Source: an uncultured Prevotella sp.
GTDB lineage: Bacteria > Bacteroidota > Bacteroidia > Bacteroidales > Bacteroidaceae
DNA: 64,000 nucleotides
Assembly: GCA_934272845.1 (NCBI GenBank)
Contig: CAKQSF010000010.1
Location: forward strand, 1 to 64,000
Direction of reading: 5' to 3'
The position numbers and the translations under genes were made by a program. This document shows, in pieces, positions 55,184-64,000 of the stretch. The notes beneath the pieces are model-generated. The model was not told the origin of the DNA and did no database searches. It saw nothing but the letters and a program-made list of their open reading frames with translations. Within the stretch, counting starts at the first letter, position 1; every line of letters begins with the position of its first letter.

Positions 55184-56046
55184 TGCGTTGCGCATTATAT
55201 AAACCTTCTGTTTTTTTTCTTATTATTATATAATGTGTACTTCCATATAAGTTAGTATTCACAATTGTTTTTATAAAAGAGTAAGTGTCTCTAAGTGTTT
55301 ATTTAGGCGTAGTAACCTCTAAAACAATATTACTCTTATGGGGGCTTTAGGTATAAAGCGTTGTGTAATGAAATGAGGTGTTCATCCTCGTTTTAATATT
55401 GTTCGCCGACAATACGGTGGTGTAAAACAAGGCTGCTGATAAAGAACAGATAAGCGTATGGTTCATGTAAAGTATGCAATATGACGGTGAGAATAAGATA
55501 TTGTGCGGTGCTATCCAAGGTAGAATGAAGATTGTAGATTTTGCTTTTAACTTTTTCTATAAGATACTGCCATATACAAAATGCTACAAAACAAAGTGTT
55601 CTTGTGACAATATGAAAAACTAAAGGCTCCGACCTCTATACACCTAAAAAATAAGTGAAAGTCTTTTACGTGGCGGAAAAATATGATTAATTTGCAGTTT
55701 TTCCCCTTTTTTTCGTGATTAAGGTTATATTGCGAAGTGAAAGCATAGTGTTTACAGAGTAAAAGGGACTTAATCACTATACGATTTGGGCACTTTTACC
55801 ATGTAAAAGCATATGTGATTACAGCCGAAAAGGAAACTTGCTTTCTCGCAGTAAAGCGTAAACGTTTTATTTGTTGTTAGTTACAAGAAAACCCTGTAAT
55901 TAGCATAAAATCGAGCAAAAGTAGAGTTTATATTCTATATGCGAATTATGAAGGGTATGAGAAAATCAAAATGTTGTTATAAAGGTGCAGTTCATGACAT
56001 TTTGTAGAAATTTATCCTCTTACTGCTTAACCCTTTTCTAAAATAC
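55184..56046. other. Gene-poor region with decayed repeats and hairpins
   Basis: No convincing gene in about 860 bp. At 55248-55290 the sequence matches the left end of the family 2 element (42017-42059) with about ten differences. Around 55375-55445 there are two hairpins (GAGG-TGTTCAT-CCTC and ATTGT-TCGCCG-ACAAT) in an otherwise unstructured stretch that could belong to a small RNA, without further support. A 76-codon minus-strand frame at 55547-55777 has no promoter, no family likeness and odd composition, and is not called. Confidence 0.5.
55731..55842. repeat. 22-bp tandem array, palindromic class (copy 4, most decayed)
   Basis: TTAC/TCAC at 55753, 55775 and 55797 are 22 bp apart and the next at 55820 is 23 bp on; GTAAAAGGG, CGATTTGGG and GTAAAAGCA follow 7 bp after the first three. 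A degenerate unit may start at 55731. Confidence 0.65.
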
Positions 56047-56097
56047 AAAAACAGCAATACGAGAAATAAATGTTAATTCTCTTATTGCTGTTTTTTT
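56047..56097. terminator. Terminator after the DUF2795 gene
   Basis: AAAAACAGCAATA(C)GAGAA pairs with TTCTCTTATTGCTGTTTTT; T-runs on both strands. Confidence 0.85.
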
Positions 56098-56133
56098 TAT
56101 TGTTTTGTGTCTTTTATTGTTTGCACAATTCGT

Positions 56134-56355
56134 TTAGTACTCTTCCTCATCAAACAAGAAGTCGTCTTTAGTAGGGTAGTCGGGCCAAATATCTTCGATA
56201 GAGTCGTAAGGCTCGCCTTCGTCTTCAAGTTCTTCAAGGTTCTCTATTACTTCGGCAGAAATGCCGGAACGGTTAGCGTAGTCAAGGAGCTCTTCCTTGG
56301 TTGCTGGCCATGGTGCATCTTCCAGTTTTGACGCAAGTTCAAGTGTCCAATACAT
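56134..56355 (-). CDS. DUF2795-family small acidic protein
   Basis: 73 residues, strongly acidic. MYWTLELASKLEDAPWPATKEELLDYANRSG matches DUF2795 (in part ASKLEDAPWPATKEELL), followed by the acidic tail IEDIWPDYPTKDDFLFDEEE. No membrane segment. Family function is not known to me. It has its own promoter and terminator. Confidence 0.88.
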   Translation of the reverse strand: MYWTLELASKLEDAPWPATKEELLDYANRSGISAEVIENLEELEDEGEPYDSIEDIWPDYPTKDDFLFDEEEY

Positions 56356-56441
56356 AATTCTTAGATTTTTTATGGTTTGTCAAAGGGTAACGCTCTTGTC
56401 GTTATGACAGTTCGCTGTATAGCCCTTTTTCTATTTGGCGG

Positions 56442-56472
56442 CAAAGTTACAATTTTTTTTCCTATCTGCAAG
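56442..56472 (-). promoter_or_regulatory. Promoter of the DUF2795 gene
   Basis: On the minus strand CTTG (56469-56472, inside the end of the adenosyltransferase gene), a 19-bp spacer and TAACTTTG (56442-56449). Confidence 0.72.
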
Positions 56473-57073
56473 TATTTTGCCATGTTTTTTCTTCTGTATT
56501 ATTAATAATGTTTAATTTCCGTGATAATACAAAGAGGTAATCCGACAGTCGGTTTACGTAACGTAACATTATTTGGGCTTGCAGGTATGCCTCGTTGTTG
56601 GTGTCTGCTTCGTTGGTATATGCTTCGCTATAGAGCGTTACAATGCGTCGTTCGGCCCGTCGGCATACAGTTCGGCATACGTGGCATTGTGCTGCTTGCG
56701 TGCATCCGCCTGGCAGAATAAAACTGGAGAGTGGTGGCAATGTGGCGTTAGCATTGTCAATGAGTGTCTCCATGTGTTCAACCTCCAGTTGTGCTAATTT
56801 TGCAGATGGGTAGATAGGAGTTTCGTCAGTGTTTGTGGCGAGGAAGGTGCAAACATTGAAGATGTTGTTCTGTATGCGTTCAATTTCCTGTACAATATTC
56901 TTGCTTGCTTCGTCGCAGCCTAATAATGAGGCAAGTAAACCGAGATGTGAAGACAACTCGTCCATGGTGCCGTAGGCTTCGAGGCGAGAGGAATCCTTGT
57001 TAACACGTTGTCCTCCTACGAGGGATGTGGTACCTTTGTCGCCTGTTCGTGTATATATCTTGGTTAATTTCAT
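56462..57073 (-). CDS. PduO-type cob(I)alamin adenosyltransferase
   Basis: 203 residues. Motifs: KIYTRTGDKGTTSLVGGQRVNKD (ATP site), EAYGTMDELSSHLG, ILPGGCTQAAQCHVCRTVCRRAERR and MLRYVNRLSDYLFVLSR. It forms adenosylcobalamin. The 4-bp overlap with the upstream gene and the pgpH gene before that suggest one operon. Two C-terminal Cys in the ILPGG segment are unusual enough to note. Confidence 0.95.
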   Translation of the reverse strand: MKLTKIYTRTGDKGTTSLVGGQRVNKDSSRLEAYGTMDELSSHLGLLASLLGCDEASKNIVQEIERIQNNIFNVCTFLATNTDETPIYPSAKLAQLEVEHMETLIDNANATLPPLSSFILPGGCTQAAQCHVCRTVCRRAERRIVTLYSEAYTNEADTNNEAYLQAQIMLRYVNRLSDYLFVLSRKLNIINNTEEKTWQNTCR

Positions 57074-57621
57074 TTTACGGGGAGTATTTTGTAGTGTTCA
57101 GGATAGCGTTGTGGCCGGATTAGGGCAATGCCCGTGTCGCGCATGTCGTATGTAATAGTCTGCGCGTTTACAATATCGTTCCACAGTGTAGCGTTCCTTT
57201 CATTTATGTCTGTCAATATTATAACGTAGCATTGATTTTCATCGGCACTTCTTTTGGGAATCAGTTCTATGAGTAATCCACTATGGATTATGGCCGGAAT
57301 GTTGAGCAATGCAAGTTTAGCATATTTCGAGTCGTGTTGTTTTATTTCCGTCTTCTTGCAACCGTGGTGAATAGCCGCAACCATAATCTCAGGCACGTTG
57401 CCATGCATAAGCGTAGATTCGGGTTGTGTGTAGTTGCACAATCTTAGTAGCAGATGTGCTTTGGCTACATCTGTGGCAGAAGTTTCAGGGAAATGTGTAG
57501 CAAGGTCTTCGTAGGCGTAGTATGGGTATGTTTCCCGTATTATGTCATGAAGAAAGGCGAAGTCAGTTTTCGACTCAATGCCGAAGCCGTGACTTTGCCA
57601 CCAGCGTGAGATGTAGTCCAT
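57070..57621 (-). CDS. Protein of unknown function between pgpH and the adenosyltransferase gene
   Basis: 183 residues, soluble, no signal peptide. I do not recognise the family. It opens MDYISRWWQSHGFGIES and has FAFLHDIIRETYPYYAYEDL and CYVIILTDINERNATLW. It starts 2 bp after the pgpH stop and overlaps the adenosyltransferase start by 4 bp (ATGA), so translation is probably coupled to both. The tight packing argues for a real gene with a related expression need. Confidence 0.85.
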   Translation of the reverse strand: MDYISRWWQSHGFGIESKTDFAFLHDIIRETYPYYAYEDLATHFPETSATDVAKAHLLLRLCNYTQPESTLMHGNVPEIMVAAIHHGCKKTEIKQHDSKYAKLALLNIPAIIHSGLLIELIPKRSADENQCYVIILTDINERNATLWNDIVNAQTITYDMRDTGIALIRPQRYPEHYKILPVK

Positions 57622-57623
57622 TC

Positions 57624-59693
57624 TTATTTCCTTAATTCAGGGTATTGTATTCTAGTGTGGTATATGCTCTTAAGCCTTTCTATGAGCACACGTTTTGCAG
57701 TGGCAATGTCGCGGAATGTAATAGGACACTCTTGGAAGAAACCTTCGTTTACCTGGGCGTCTATTATGCGGTTTACCACGTTAGAAATAGTAGTCTCCGT
57801 ATATTCAGGCAGTGAGCGTGACGCAGCCTCAACGCTATCAGCCATCATCAAGATGGCCTGTTCACGGCTGAAGGGGTTAGGTCCAGGATAGCGGAAAGGT
57901 GTATCGTCAATAATCTCGTCAGGATGCGCGTTCTGGTAGGTTGTGTAGAAATACTTGGCAAGTCCGCATCCATGGTGTGTCAGGATGAAGTTGCTTATTA
58001 CGTCGGGTATGCCATACTTCTTAGCAATCTTTACGCCTTCAGTAACATGGCTTATAATAATCTGTGCGCTCTCCTTGGGCTGCATACGTGTATGCGGATT
58101 TACACCTGCTTGGTTTTCCGTGAAGAAAACAGGGTTGGTCATTTTGCCGATATCATGATAGAGTGCCGCAGTCCTAACCAACAGACTTTTTGCACCGACC
58201 TCGTTGGCTATGGCTGAGGCGAGGTTACTGACGGTGATAGAATGCTGGAATGTTCCTGGTGCCACTTCGGATAGTTTTCGGAGCACATCGCGATTGATGT
58301 CCGACAGTTCAAAGAGAGTTACTGGTGATATGAAGCCGAATGTTTTCTCAACAACGAACATCAGTGGGTATGTGAGCAGTAGCAGAACACCGTTGCAGAT
58401 AAAGGTGAAGTAGGGATGACGCAGTGCTTCGAAGGTGATGTCTTTATTGTCAAGAAACTTCACTATGGTGTATGTCAGGATGCAGGTTAGTGCCACGAAT
58501 ATAGCAGTGTTGAACATCTGTGATCGGCGAGACAACTCACGCAGGGCACAGATGGCAACGACACCAGCGCTGAATTGTACCAGAATGAATTCAAATTTCT
58601 CACTGACCGCTGCAGCACATATCAGTACCATGACAATGTGAGCCATGAAGGCAGTACGTGAATCAAGAAACACACGTATAAACATCGGTACTATGCACAG
58701 AGGAAGAATGAAGATGTTGCGTGGGTCGAGGCGCATCATCAAGGCATTCATCATAGGGAAAATGGTGAGAAGGGTGAAGACCATGGCAAGCGAACGGGGT
58801 TTGTCGAGGTAGTCTCGGCGGAAGAACACCATGTATGTAAGGAAAAACAACATGAGTGTCATAACGTAAAGCCACTGTATGCCATTAGTGCGCAGCAGTT
58901 CGTAAGGTCCTTTGTGAGCCTCGGTGCTAATGAAGTCGTTGTAACTGTCAATCATACGCGCTTTCTCGTCAGTTACAATGTCGCCTCGGTTGATTATTTC
59001 CTGTCCCTGTTTCATTACGCCAGAGTTTGTAGGAACCATAGATATAATGTCCTGCTTGGCTAGTTTACTGCGTCTTGCGTCAAAACTAACGTTAGGTACA
59101 AGATACTCGTTAAGGTTACATTTCTTTAACTCCTCACGATATTTCTCAAGTCTTTTGTCTGCGAATAGCGATTCGTAAGCCTTTTTAGTAGTGTACATAT
59201 CCTTCACAGTAGTGCGTTGGGCCTGTTGGTAGTTGACCAACATGAAGGTGAAAAGGCTATCTTTCGCATATGCCTGTTGGTAGTCATCCTGACGCATAAT
59301 TCCCCTGTTGTAAATGGTGGTCATAGCATTTGCCACCAGTTGCATGGCGTAAGCGGAAATGCCAGGCATGCCTTCCCCATATTTTTCAAGGAAAAGTGAG
59401 GTATGCTTCCTGCCAATGTTGTCATTACGGGTGTAGTAGGGGAGGTATTCATTGTTTAATGCCTCTTGTTGTTCCTGTTCTACAATCTTGGGGTCTTTCT
59501 GTATCAGAATCTGACCAGGAGAAATCAGTTGCGGATTCATCCATGGTTCGTTGATAGTATATGTAAGTCGTGGCTTCTCAGTGTTAGGCATTACCAGCAC
59601 TACTAATGATACAGTAATGATGAGTACGCCCAGCGTAGCCAGTATAGATTTAATGTTAGACAACTTGGATGTTGTCACGTTTTCCATAGCCAT
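57624..59693 (-). CDS. pgpH: PgpH-type membrane HD phosphohydrolase (c-di-AMP phosphodiesterase family)
   Basis: 689 residues (Met1 or Met3 start). One N-terminal helix, an extracytoplasmic 7TMR-HDED region (about 50-275), seven helices (about 280-450), then the HD domain: FQHSITVSNLASAIANEVG, YHDIGKMTNP (HD), HTRMQPKESAQIIISHV, FILTHHGCGL and the late MMADSVEAASR. The domain order and the HD motif match PgpH, which degrades cyclic di-AMP in Firmicutes. It is the lead gene of a three-gene operon. Confidence 0.9.
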   Translation of the reverse strand: MAMENVTTSKLSNIKSILATLGVLIITVSLVVLVMPNTEKPRLTYTINEPWMNPQLISPGQILIQKDPKIVEQEQQEALNNEYLPYYTRNDNIGRKHTSLFLEKYGEGMPGISAYAMQLVANAMTTIYNRGIMRQDDYQQAYAKDSLFTFMLVNYQQAQRTTVKDMYTTKKAYESLFADKRLEKYREELKKCNLNEYLVPNVSFDARRSKLAKQDIISMVPTNSGVMKQGQEIINRGDIVTDEKARMIDSYNDFISTEAHKGPYELLRTNGIQWLYVMTLMLFFLTYMVFFRRDYLDKPRSLAMVFTLLTIFPMMNALMMRLDPRNIFILPLCIVPMFIRVFLDSRTAFMAHIVMVLICAAAVSEKFEFILVQFSAGVVAICALRELSRRSQMFNTAIFVALTCILTYTIVKFLDNKDITFEALRHPYFTFICNGVLLLLTYPLMFVVEKTFGFISPVTLFELSDINRDVLRKLSEVAPGTFQHSITVSNLASAIANEVGAKSLLVRTAALYHDIGKMTNPVFFTENQAGVNPHTRMQPKESAQIIISHVTEGVKIAKKYGIPDVISNFILTHHGCGLAKYFYTTYQNAHPDEIIDDTPFRYPGPNPFSREQAILMMADSVEAASRSLPEYTETTISNVVNRIIDAQVNEGFFQECPITFRDIATAKRVLIERLKSIYHTRIQYPELRK

Positions 59694-59817
59694 AGTGATG
59701 ATGGTTTAATTTTGTTAGTTTTATTATATAGCCAACTTTCGACTGCGAAAATACAAAAAAAAAACGGTTCCGGCTATAAAAACAACGAAAAAGTTAGTAG
59801 TTACGGGATTTATTTGC

Positions 59818-59825
59818 TAACTTTG
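59818..59825 (+). promoter_or_regulatory. -7 box of gltX
   Basis: TAACTTTG followed by GC; TTAG 20 bp upstream (59794-59797). The leader to ATG 59891 is about 60 nt. Confidence 0.75.
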
Positions 59826-59890
59826 CAACAAAATACACTTATCTGGCTTTATATAACCAATAAAAGAAGAATATAGATTACAATATTTTT

Positions 59891-61408
59891 ATGAACGCAA
59901 GAAAAGTAAGAGTGCGCTTTGCACCGAGTCCAACAGGTGCGCTGCATATCGGCGGTGTACGTACAGCCTTGTTTAATTATTTATTTGCTCGCCAGCATGG
60001 TGGAGAACTCATATTCCGCATAGAAGATACTGACTCTAACCGTTTTGTGCCAGGAGCCGAGGACTATATTATAGAGTCTTTCCGTTGGTTGGGCATAACC
60101 TTCGACGAAGGCGTAAGTTTTGGAGGTGACAAAGGACCATACAGACAGAGTGAACGCAGAGAGATATATAAGAAATACGTACAGCAGTTGCTCGATAACG
60201 ATAAGGCGTATATCGCTTTTGACACCCCAGAAGAATTGGAGGCTAAGCGTAACGAGATAAAGAATTTTCAGTATGATGCCCATACTCGTTTGCAGATGCG
60301 TAACTCACTTACACTTTCAAAGGAGGAGGTTGACGAACTCATCTCTGACGGAAAGCAGTATGTTGTACGCTTTAAGATACAGCCAGGCGAGGAAGTGCTC
60401 GTAAACGACTTGATACGCGGTGAGGTTCGTATCAAGACAGATATCCTTGACGACAAGGTGCTCTATAAGAGTGCAGACGAATTGCCTACATATCATTTGG
60501 CGAATATTGTGGATGACCACCTTATGGAGATATCACACGTAATACGAGGTGAGGAATGGTTGCCGTCAGCCCCATTGCATGTACTGCTTTATCGTGCCTT
60601 CGGTTGGGAGGACACCATGCCACAGTTTGCTCATTTGCCATTGCTCCTAAAGCCTGAAGGCAAAGGAAAACTCTCTAAGCGTGATGGTGACCGCTTGGGC
60701 TTCCCAGTGTTCCCATTAGAGTGGCACGACCCTAAGACTGGGGAGGTAAGTTCTGGTTATCGTGAGAGTGGATACTTCCCAGAGGCTGTTGTAAACTTCC
60801 TCGCTCTTTTGGGATGGAATCCTGGCACAGAGCAAGAGGTCTTTTCACTTGAAGAATTGGTAAAGGCTTTTGACATATCAAGATGTTCTAAGGCTGGCGC
60901 CAAGTTCGATTACAAGAAGGGAATATGGTTCAATCATGAATATATGCTGATAAAGTCTGCCGATGAGATAGCACGACTCTTTGCACCAATCGTGGCTAAC
61001 AACGGTGCTAATGCAAGCATGGAGCAGATAACAAAGGTAGTAGAGATGATGAAAGATCGTGTAAACTTTGTACAAGAGTTATGGCCTTTGTGCTCATTCT
61101 TCTTCTATGCTCCAGACCGTTATGATGAGAAAACCGTCAAGAAACGCTGGAAGGAGAATTCGGCTGAGGTAATGAAAGAATTGGCACAGGTACTGCAGAA
61201 TGTAGAGGACTTCTCTGTAGAGGGACAGGAAACTGTCGTTATGGCATGGATAGAAAGCAAGGGTTACAAACTCGGAGAGGTAATGAATGCCTTCCGTTTG
61301 TGTCTTGTAGGCGAAGGAAAAGGACCAGGCATGTTCGACATCAGTGCATTCCTTGGTAAGGAAGAGACCATAAACAGAATAAATAAAGCAGTAGAGGTGC
61401 TCGGATAA
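59891..61408 (+). CDS. gltX: Glutamyl-tRNA synthetase
   Basis: 505 residues, class I synthetase. HIGH-type motif in [20 protein letters not shown] (split), KMSKS-type motif KLSKRDGD, and the connective segment [20 protein letters not shown]. The C-terminal helical anticodon domain follows. An insertion ([25 protein letters not shown]) after KLSKR is usual in Bacteroidetes. waaA begins 3 bp after the stop codon, so the two are co-transcribed. Confidence 0.96.
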   Translation: MNARKVRVRFAPSPTGALHIGGVRTALFNYLFARQHGGELIFRIEDTDSNRFVPGAEDYIIESFRWLGITFDEGVSFGGDKGPYRQSERREIYKKYVQQLLDNDKAYIAFDTPEELEAKRNEIKNFQYDAHTRLQMRNSLTLSKEEVDELISDGKQYVVRFKIQPGEEVLVNDLIRGEVRIKTDILDDKVLYKSADELPTYHLANIVDDHLMEISHVIRGEEWLPSAPLHVLLYRAFGWEDTMPQFAHLPLLLKPEGKGKLSKRDGDRLGFPVFPLEWHDPKTGEVSSGYRESGYFPEAVVNFLALLGWNPGTEQEVFSLEELVKAFDISRCSKAGAKFDYKKGIWFNHEYMLIKSADEIARLFAPIVANNGANASMEQITKVVEMMKDRVNFVQELWPLCSFFFYAPDRYDEKTVKKRWKENSAEVMKELAQVLQNVEDFSVEGQETVVMAWIESKGYKLGEVMNAFRLCLVGEGKGPGMFDISAFLGKEETINRINKAVEVLG

Positions 61409-61411
61409 TAA

Positions 61412-62647
61412 ATGTATAACATATTATTATATCTATACGAGTTGGGTATCATTGTTGCCACACTTTTCTCTGACAAGGTAAAGAAAATGTGGAAAGGAGA
61501 ACGTGATGCTTTCAAACTCTTGAAAGAAAAGGTTGACCCAGAGGCGCAGTATGCATGGTTTCATGCTGCGTCCTTGGGTGAATTTGAGCAAGGTAGGCCT
61601 ATTATAGAGGAATATCGTAGGGTATTTCCTCAGCACAAGATATTGTTAACGTTCTTCTCTCCTTCTGGTTACGAGGTGAGAAAAAATTATGATGGCGCTG
61701 ATATTGTGTGCTATCTTCCTATAGATACGCCAACGAACGCATTACGTTTTTTGAGAACAGTGCGTCCAGTTGTGGCTTTTTTTATCAAGTATGAGTTCTG
61801 GTACAATTATCTTCATATCCTTCGTCATAGGAATGTGCCAGTATATAGCGTAAGTAGCATATTCAGGAAGGAACAAATTTTCTTCAAATGGTATGGCTAT
61901 CAGTACAGGCATGTATTGAAATGCTTCACCCATTTCTTTGTACAGAATGAGGAAAGTAAAAGACTTCTTGCTACGCTTGGTATGAATAATGTCATTGTTA
62001 CGGGCGATACCCGTTTTGATAGAGTTATTCAGATTGCCAAGGAAAGCAAGAGTATACCAGTCGTTAAGGCGTTTAAGAATGGTAAAAATGTGTTTGTGGC
62101 AGGCAGTTCATGGCTTCCTGACGAGCAGATATTCTTGCCTTACTTTGCCAAGCATCCAGATTGGAAGGTTATTATAGCACCGCATGTTATAGACGAGAGT
62201 CATCTTGAGCAGATTATGAAGTTGCTTGAAGGACGAAAAGTCTTGCGTTATACCCAGATTGATGCAGATGATGTTAACATAATAGGGGAGGCAGAGGTAC
62301 TCATTATAGACTGCTTCGGACTGCTGTCATCCATATATAAATATGGTAATGTGGCATACGTAGGTGGTGGATTTGGCGTAGGAATACATAATTTGCCAGA
62401 GGCTGCGGTGTGGAATATACCTGTAATCTTTGGTCCTAACCATCAAAAGTTCCAAGAAGCGAAAGAGTTAAAGGAATGTGGTGGAGGTATTTCTATTAAC
62501 GATGCTAATGATTTCCAGAAGGTAATGGATGAATTTATAGCGTCAGAAGAACAACTTACTGCGGCTGCCAATGCTGCTGGAACTTATGTAAAGTCACGCT
62601 CAGGAGCAACAGAGAAACTACTTGAGATATTAAAAAAGAGGGCGTAG
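61412..62647 (+). CDS. waaA: 3-deoxy-D-manno-octulosonic acid transferase
   Basis: 411 residues; attaches Kdo to lipid A. An N-terminal hydrophobic anchor (YNILLYLYELGIIVATLF) precedes the GT-B fold: AWFHAASLGEFEQGRPII (conserved catalytic Glu), FFIKYEFWYNYL, VIVTGDTRFDRV and C-terminal YVGGGFGVGIHNLPEAAVW. It adds to the lipid A genes in the 23-27 kb run. The stop codon lies in the stem of a hairpin (62638-62664). Confidence 0.95.
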   Translation: MYNILLYLYELGIIVATLFSDKVKKMWKGERDAFKLLKEKVDPEAQYAWFHAASLGEFEQGRPIIEEYRRVFPQHKILLTFFSPSGYEVRKNYDGADIVCYLPIDTPTNALRFLRTVRPVVAFFIKYEFWYNYLHILRHRNVPVYSVSSIFRKEQIFFKWYGYQYRHVLKCFTHFFVQNEESKRLLATLGMNNVIVTGDTRFDRVIQIAKESKSIPVVKAFKNGKNVFVAGSSWLPDEQIFLPYFAKHPDWKVIIAPHVIDESHLEQIMKLLEGRKVLRYTQIDADDVNIIGEAEVLIIDCFGLLSSIYKYGNVAYVGGGFGVGIHNLPEAAVWNIPVIFGPNHQKFQEAKELKECGGGISINDANDFQKVMDEFIASEEQLTAAANAAGTYVKSRSGATEKLLEILKKRA

Positions 62648-62664
62648 CACAATGCTGTGCCCTC
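62638..62664 (+). terminator. Possible weak terminator at the end of waaA
   Basis: GAGGGC pairs with GCCCTC and AGCA with TGCT around a 4-base loop; only TAAATCTTT follows, so efficiency is uncertain. Confidence 0.45.
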
Positions 62665-62756
62665 TAAATCTTTAAGTAATTAAGTTTTTTATCCACTTTT
62701 CTATATTAGTGATCTTATTTTACTATTATAAGTAAGAATTAAAACAGCCTAAGTCT

Positions 62757-64000
62757 ATGTTAGTAAAGACGTATAGTGCCGCAGTAAACGGCTTAGAAGT
62801 TAATATTGTTACGATAGAGACAAGCGTAGAATCGGGACAGAGCACAGTGCTTACGGGGTTGGGGGATGAGGCTGTAAAAGAAAGTCTAAGCCGCATTCGT
62901 ACTGCTTTCGTATACAATCATTATAAATATCCGAATAAAGGTATCACTATAAACCTTTCTCCTGCTAACCTGCGTAAGGCAGGTTCGGGCTTTGATCTTC
63001 CTATAGCAATAAGTCTTTTGGCTGCAAATGGTGGGATGATCGACGATATGTTGAATGATTACCTGCTGATGGGAGAATTAGGTCTTGATGGAAAATTGAA
63101 GCCTGTTAAAGGGGCTTTGCCTGTAGCCATATTGGCAAGAAAACTTAAGTACAAAGGATTTATCGTACCTAAGGAGAACGAAATGGAGGCGGCTGTAGTT
63201 AATAACCTTGATGTTTATGGCATGGAAACATTCCAAGAAGTGGTACAGTTTCTCTCTGGGCAGATAGATAGAAAGCCAATGGTCTTTGATACACGTAAGG
63301 TTTTCTATGAGCAACAATACAAGTGCGAACTTGATTTTATTGACGTTAAGGGACAAGAGAATGTAAAACGTGCTATGGAGGTGGCTGCTGCGGGTGGCCA
63401 TAACCTAATAATGGTTGGTCCTCCTGGGTCAGGTAAAAGTATGGTAGCAAAGCGATTACCGAGCATTTTGCCTCCCTTAACGTTAGCAGAGAGTTTAGAA
63501 ACTACTCAGATATATTCTGTTGCCGGTAAGTTACCTGCAGGAACATCCTTGATTTCGCAACGTCCGTTCCGTGCTCCACATCATACTATTTCGCAAGTTG
63601 CCCTTGTTGGCGGGGGTAACACACCGCAGCCAGGAGAGATAAGTCTTGCGCATAATGGTGTATTGTTTGCAGATGAATTACCCGAATTTAACAAAGCGAC
63701 GCTTGAAGTACTTCGTCAGCCATTGGAAGATAGGCATGTTACCATAACAAGGTCTAAATATTCTGTGGATTTCCCTTGCTCATTCATGTTTGTGGCGAGT
63801 GCTAATCCTTGTCCATGTGGCTACTATGGAGACCCGACCCACAATTGTATTTGTACCCCATCACAAAGACATCGTTATATGTCTAAGATTTCAGGACCTC
63901 TTATGGACAGAGTAGATATTCAGTGCGAGATACAGCCAGTCCCTTTTAAGGATATATCATCTGTCAAGGAAGGGGAGAAAAGTGAACAGATAAGAGAGAG
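62757..64000 (+). CDS. comM: ComM/YifB-family AAA+ ATPase (5' part; runs off the window)
   Basis: 415 residues visible from ATG 62757; about 100 more expected. N-terminal ChlI-like domain (MLVKTYSAAVNGLEVNIV, INLSPANLRKAGSGFDLPIA), then the Mg-chelatase-like AAA+ domain: Walker A GPPGSGKS (about 221-228), RPFRAPHHTISQVALVGGG (split), Walker B GVLFADELPEF and the Cys-rich ANPCPCGYYGDP. It is related to ComM, a helicase that promotes branch migration during natural transformation. The C-terminal helicase-lid domain is outside the window. Confidence 0.93.
   Translation, partial: MLVKTYSAAVNGLEVNIVTIETSVESGQSTVLTGLGDEAVKESLSRIRTAFVYNHYKYPNKGITINLSPANLRKAGSGFDLPIAISLLAANGGMIDDMLNDYLLMGELGLDGKLKPVKGALPVAILARKLKYKGFIVPKENEMEAAVVNNLDVYGMETFQEVVQFLSGQIDRKPMVFDTRKVFYEQQYKCELDFIDVKGQENVKRAMEVAAAGGHNLIMVGPPGSGKSMVAKRLPSILPPLTLAESLETTQIYSVAGKLPAGTSLISQRPFRAPHHTISQVALVGGGNTPQPGEISLAHNGVLFADELPEFNKATLEVLRQPLEDRHVTITRSKYSVDFPCSFMFVASANPCPCGYYGDPTHNCICTPSQRHRYMSKISGPLMDRVDIQCEIQPVPFKDISSVKEGEKSEQIRE

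Noticed and set aside
55547..55777. A 76-codon minus-strand frame in the gene-poor tract
   Set aside because: No promoter box, no recognisable family, AT-driven composition, and overlap with a 22-bp array.

Overview
The window is a chromosomal stretch of a Bacteroidales bacterium, most likely Prevotella or a close relative. The evidence is of four kinds. About fifteen genes start downstream of the Bacteroidetes sigma-factor box TAnnTTTG, several with a TTTG element 19-21 bp upstream. There is an LpxC-FabZ fusion. Families largely confined to this phylum are present: DUF2723, DUF4295 beside rpmG/rpmB, and a PtpA-like prolyl tripeptidyl peptidase. Composition is moderately AT-rich. All assignments come from reading the sequence and proteins directly; no database search was run.

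Layout. 1-5000: a TonB-dependent receptor and a surface-type lipoprotein, with a short mobile element between them. 5.1-13 kb: a Dna2-like nuclease-helicase, MetY, and a large secreted protein resembling rhamnogalacturonan exolyases (PL26). 13-18 kb: MltG, divergent from ribosomal protein S1, then endonuclease III and a TlpA-type thioredoxin. 18-30 kb: a long minus-strand run, purM-prfA-(49-aa ORF)-pyrF-lpxD-lpxC/fabZ-lpxA-miaA-PBP1A-GHL10 lipoprotein, combining lipid A, purine/pyrimidine, translation and cell-wall functions. A second copy of the mobile element separates lpxC/fabZ from lpxA. 30.8-44.5 kb, mostly plus strand: serine acetyltransferase, a THUMP/RlmL-like rRNA methyltransferase, PtpA, purD, membrane proteins, DUF2723, polysaccharide deacetylase, QueG and an unknown protein. 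44.6-53 kb: EamA transporter, inositol-monophosphatase-like protein, and the ilvD-ilvB-ilvN-thioesterase-ilvC cluster. 53-56 kb: an orphan response regulator, rpmB-rpmG-DUF4295, two tRNAs and a 950-bp gene-poor stretch. 56-64 kb: a DUF2795 protein, a pgpH-unknown-adenosyltransferase operon, gltX, waaA and the start of comM (runs off the end).

Most genes are housekeeping. The unusual content is in the intergenic DNA. (1) At least six intergenic regions carry tandem arrays with an exact or near-exact 22-bp period. They fall into three unrelated sequence classes. One is a degenerate palindromic unit (TTAC-n3-GTAATTAGG) at four loci. The other two are cleaner arrays on either side of a YqaA-family membrane protein gene. 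A shared 22-bp period without shared sequence is the observation I rate most worth following. (2) There are two families of short, non-coding, inverted-repeat-bounded elements (MITE-like). One has a TTAA target duplication and an embedded promoter-like box pointing at the downstream gene in both copies. The other has TAAGTAAGT ends and two copies about 97% identical over the shared 76 bp. (3) A 56-bp perfect-stem palindrome is flanked by a 9-bp direct repeat. I see no CRISPR array, integrase, complete insertion sequence or recognisable defence island.
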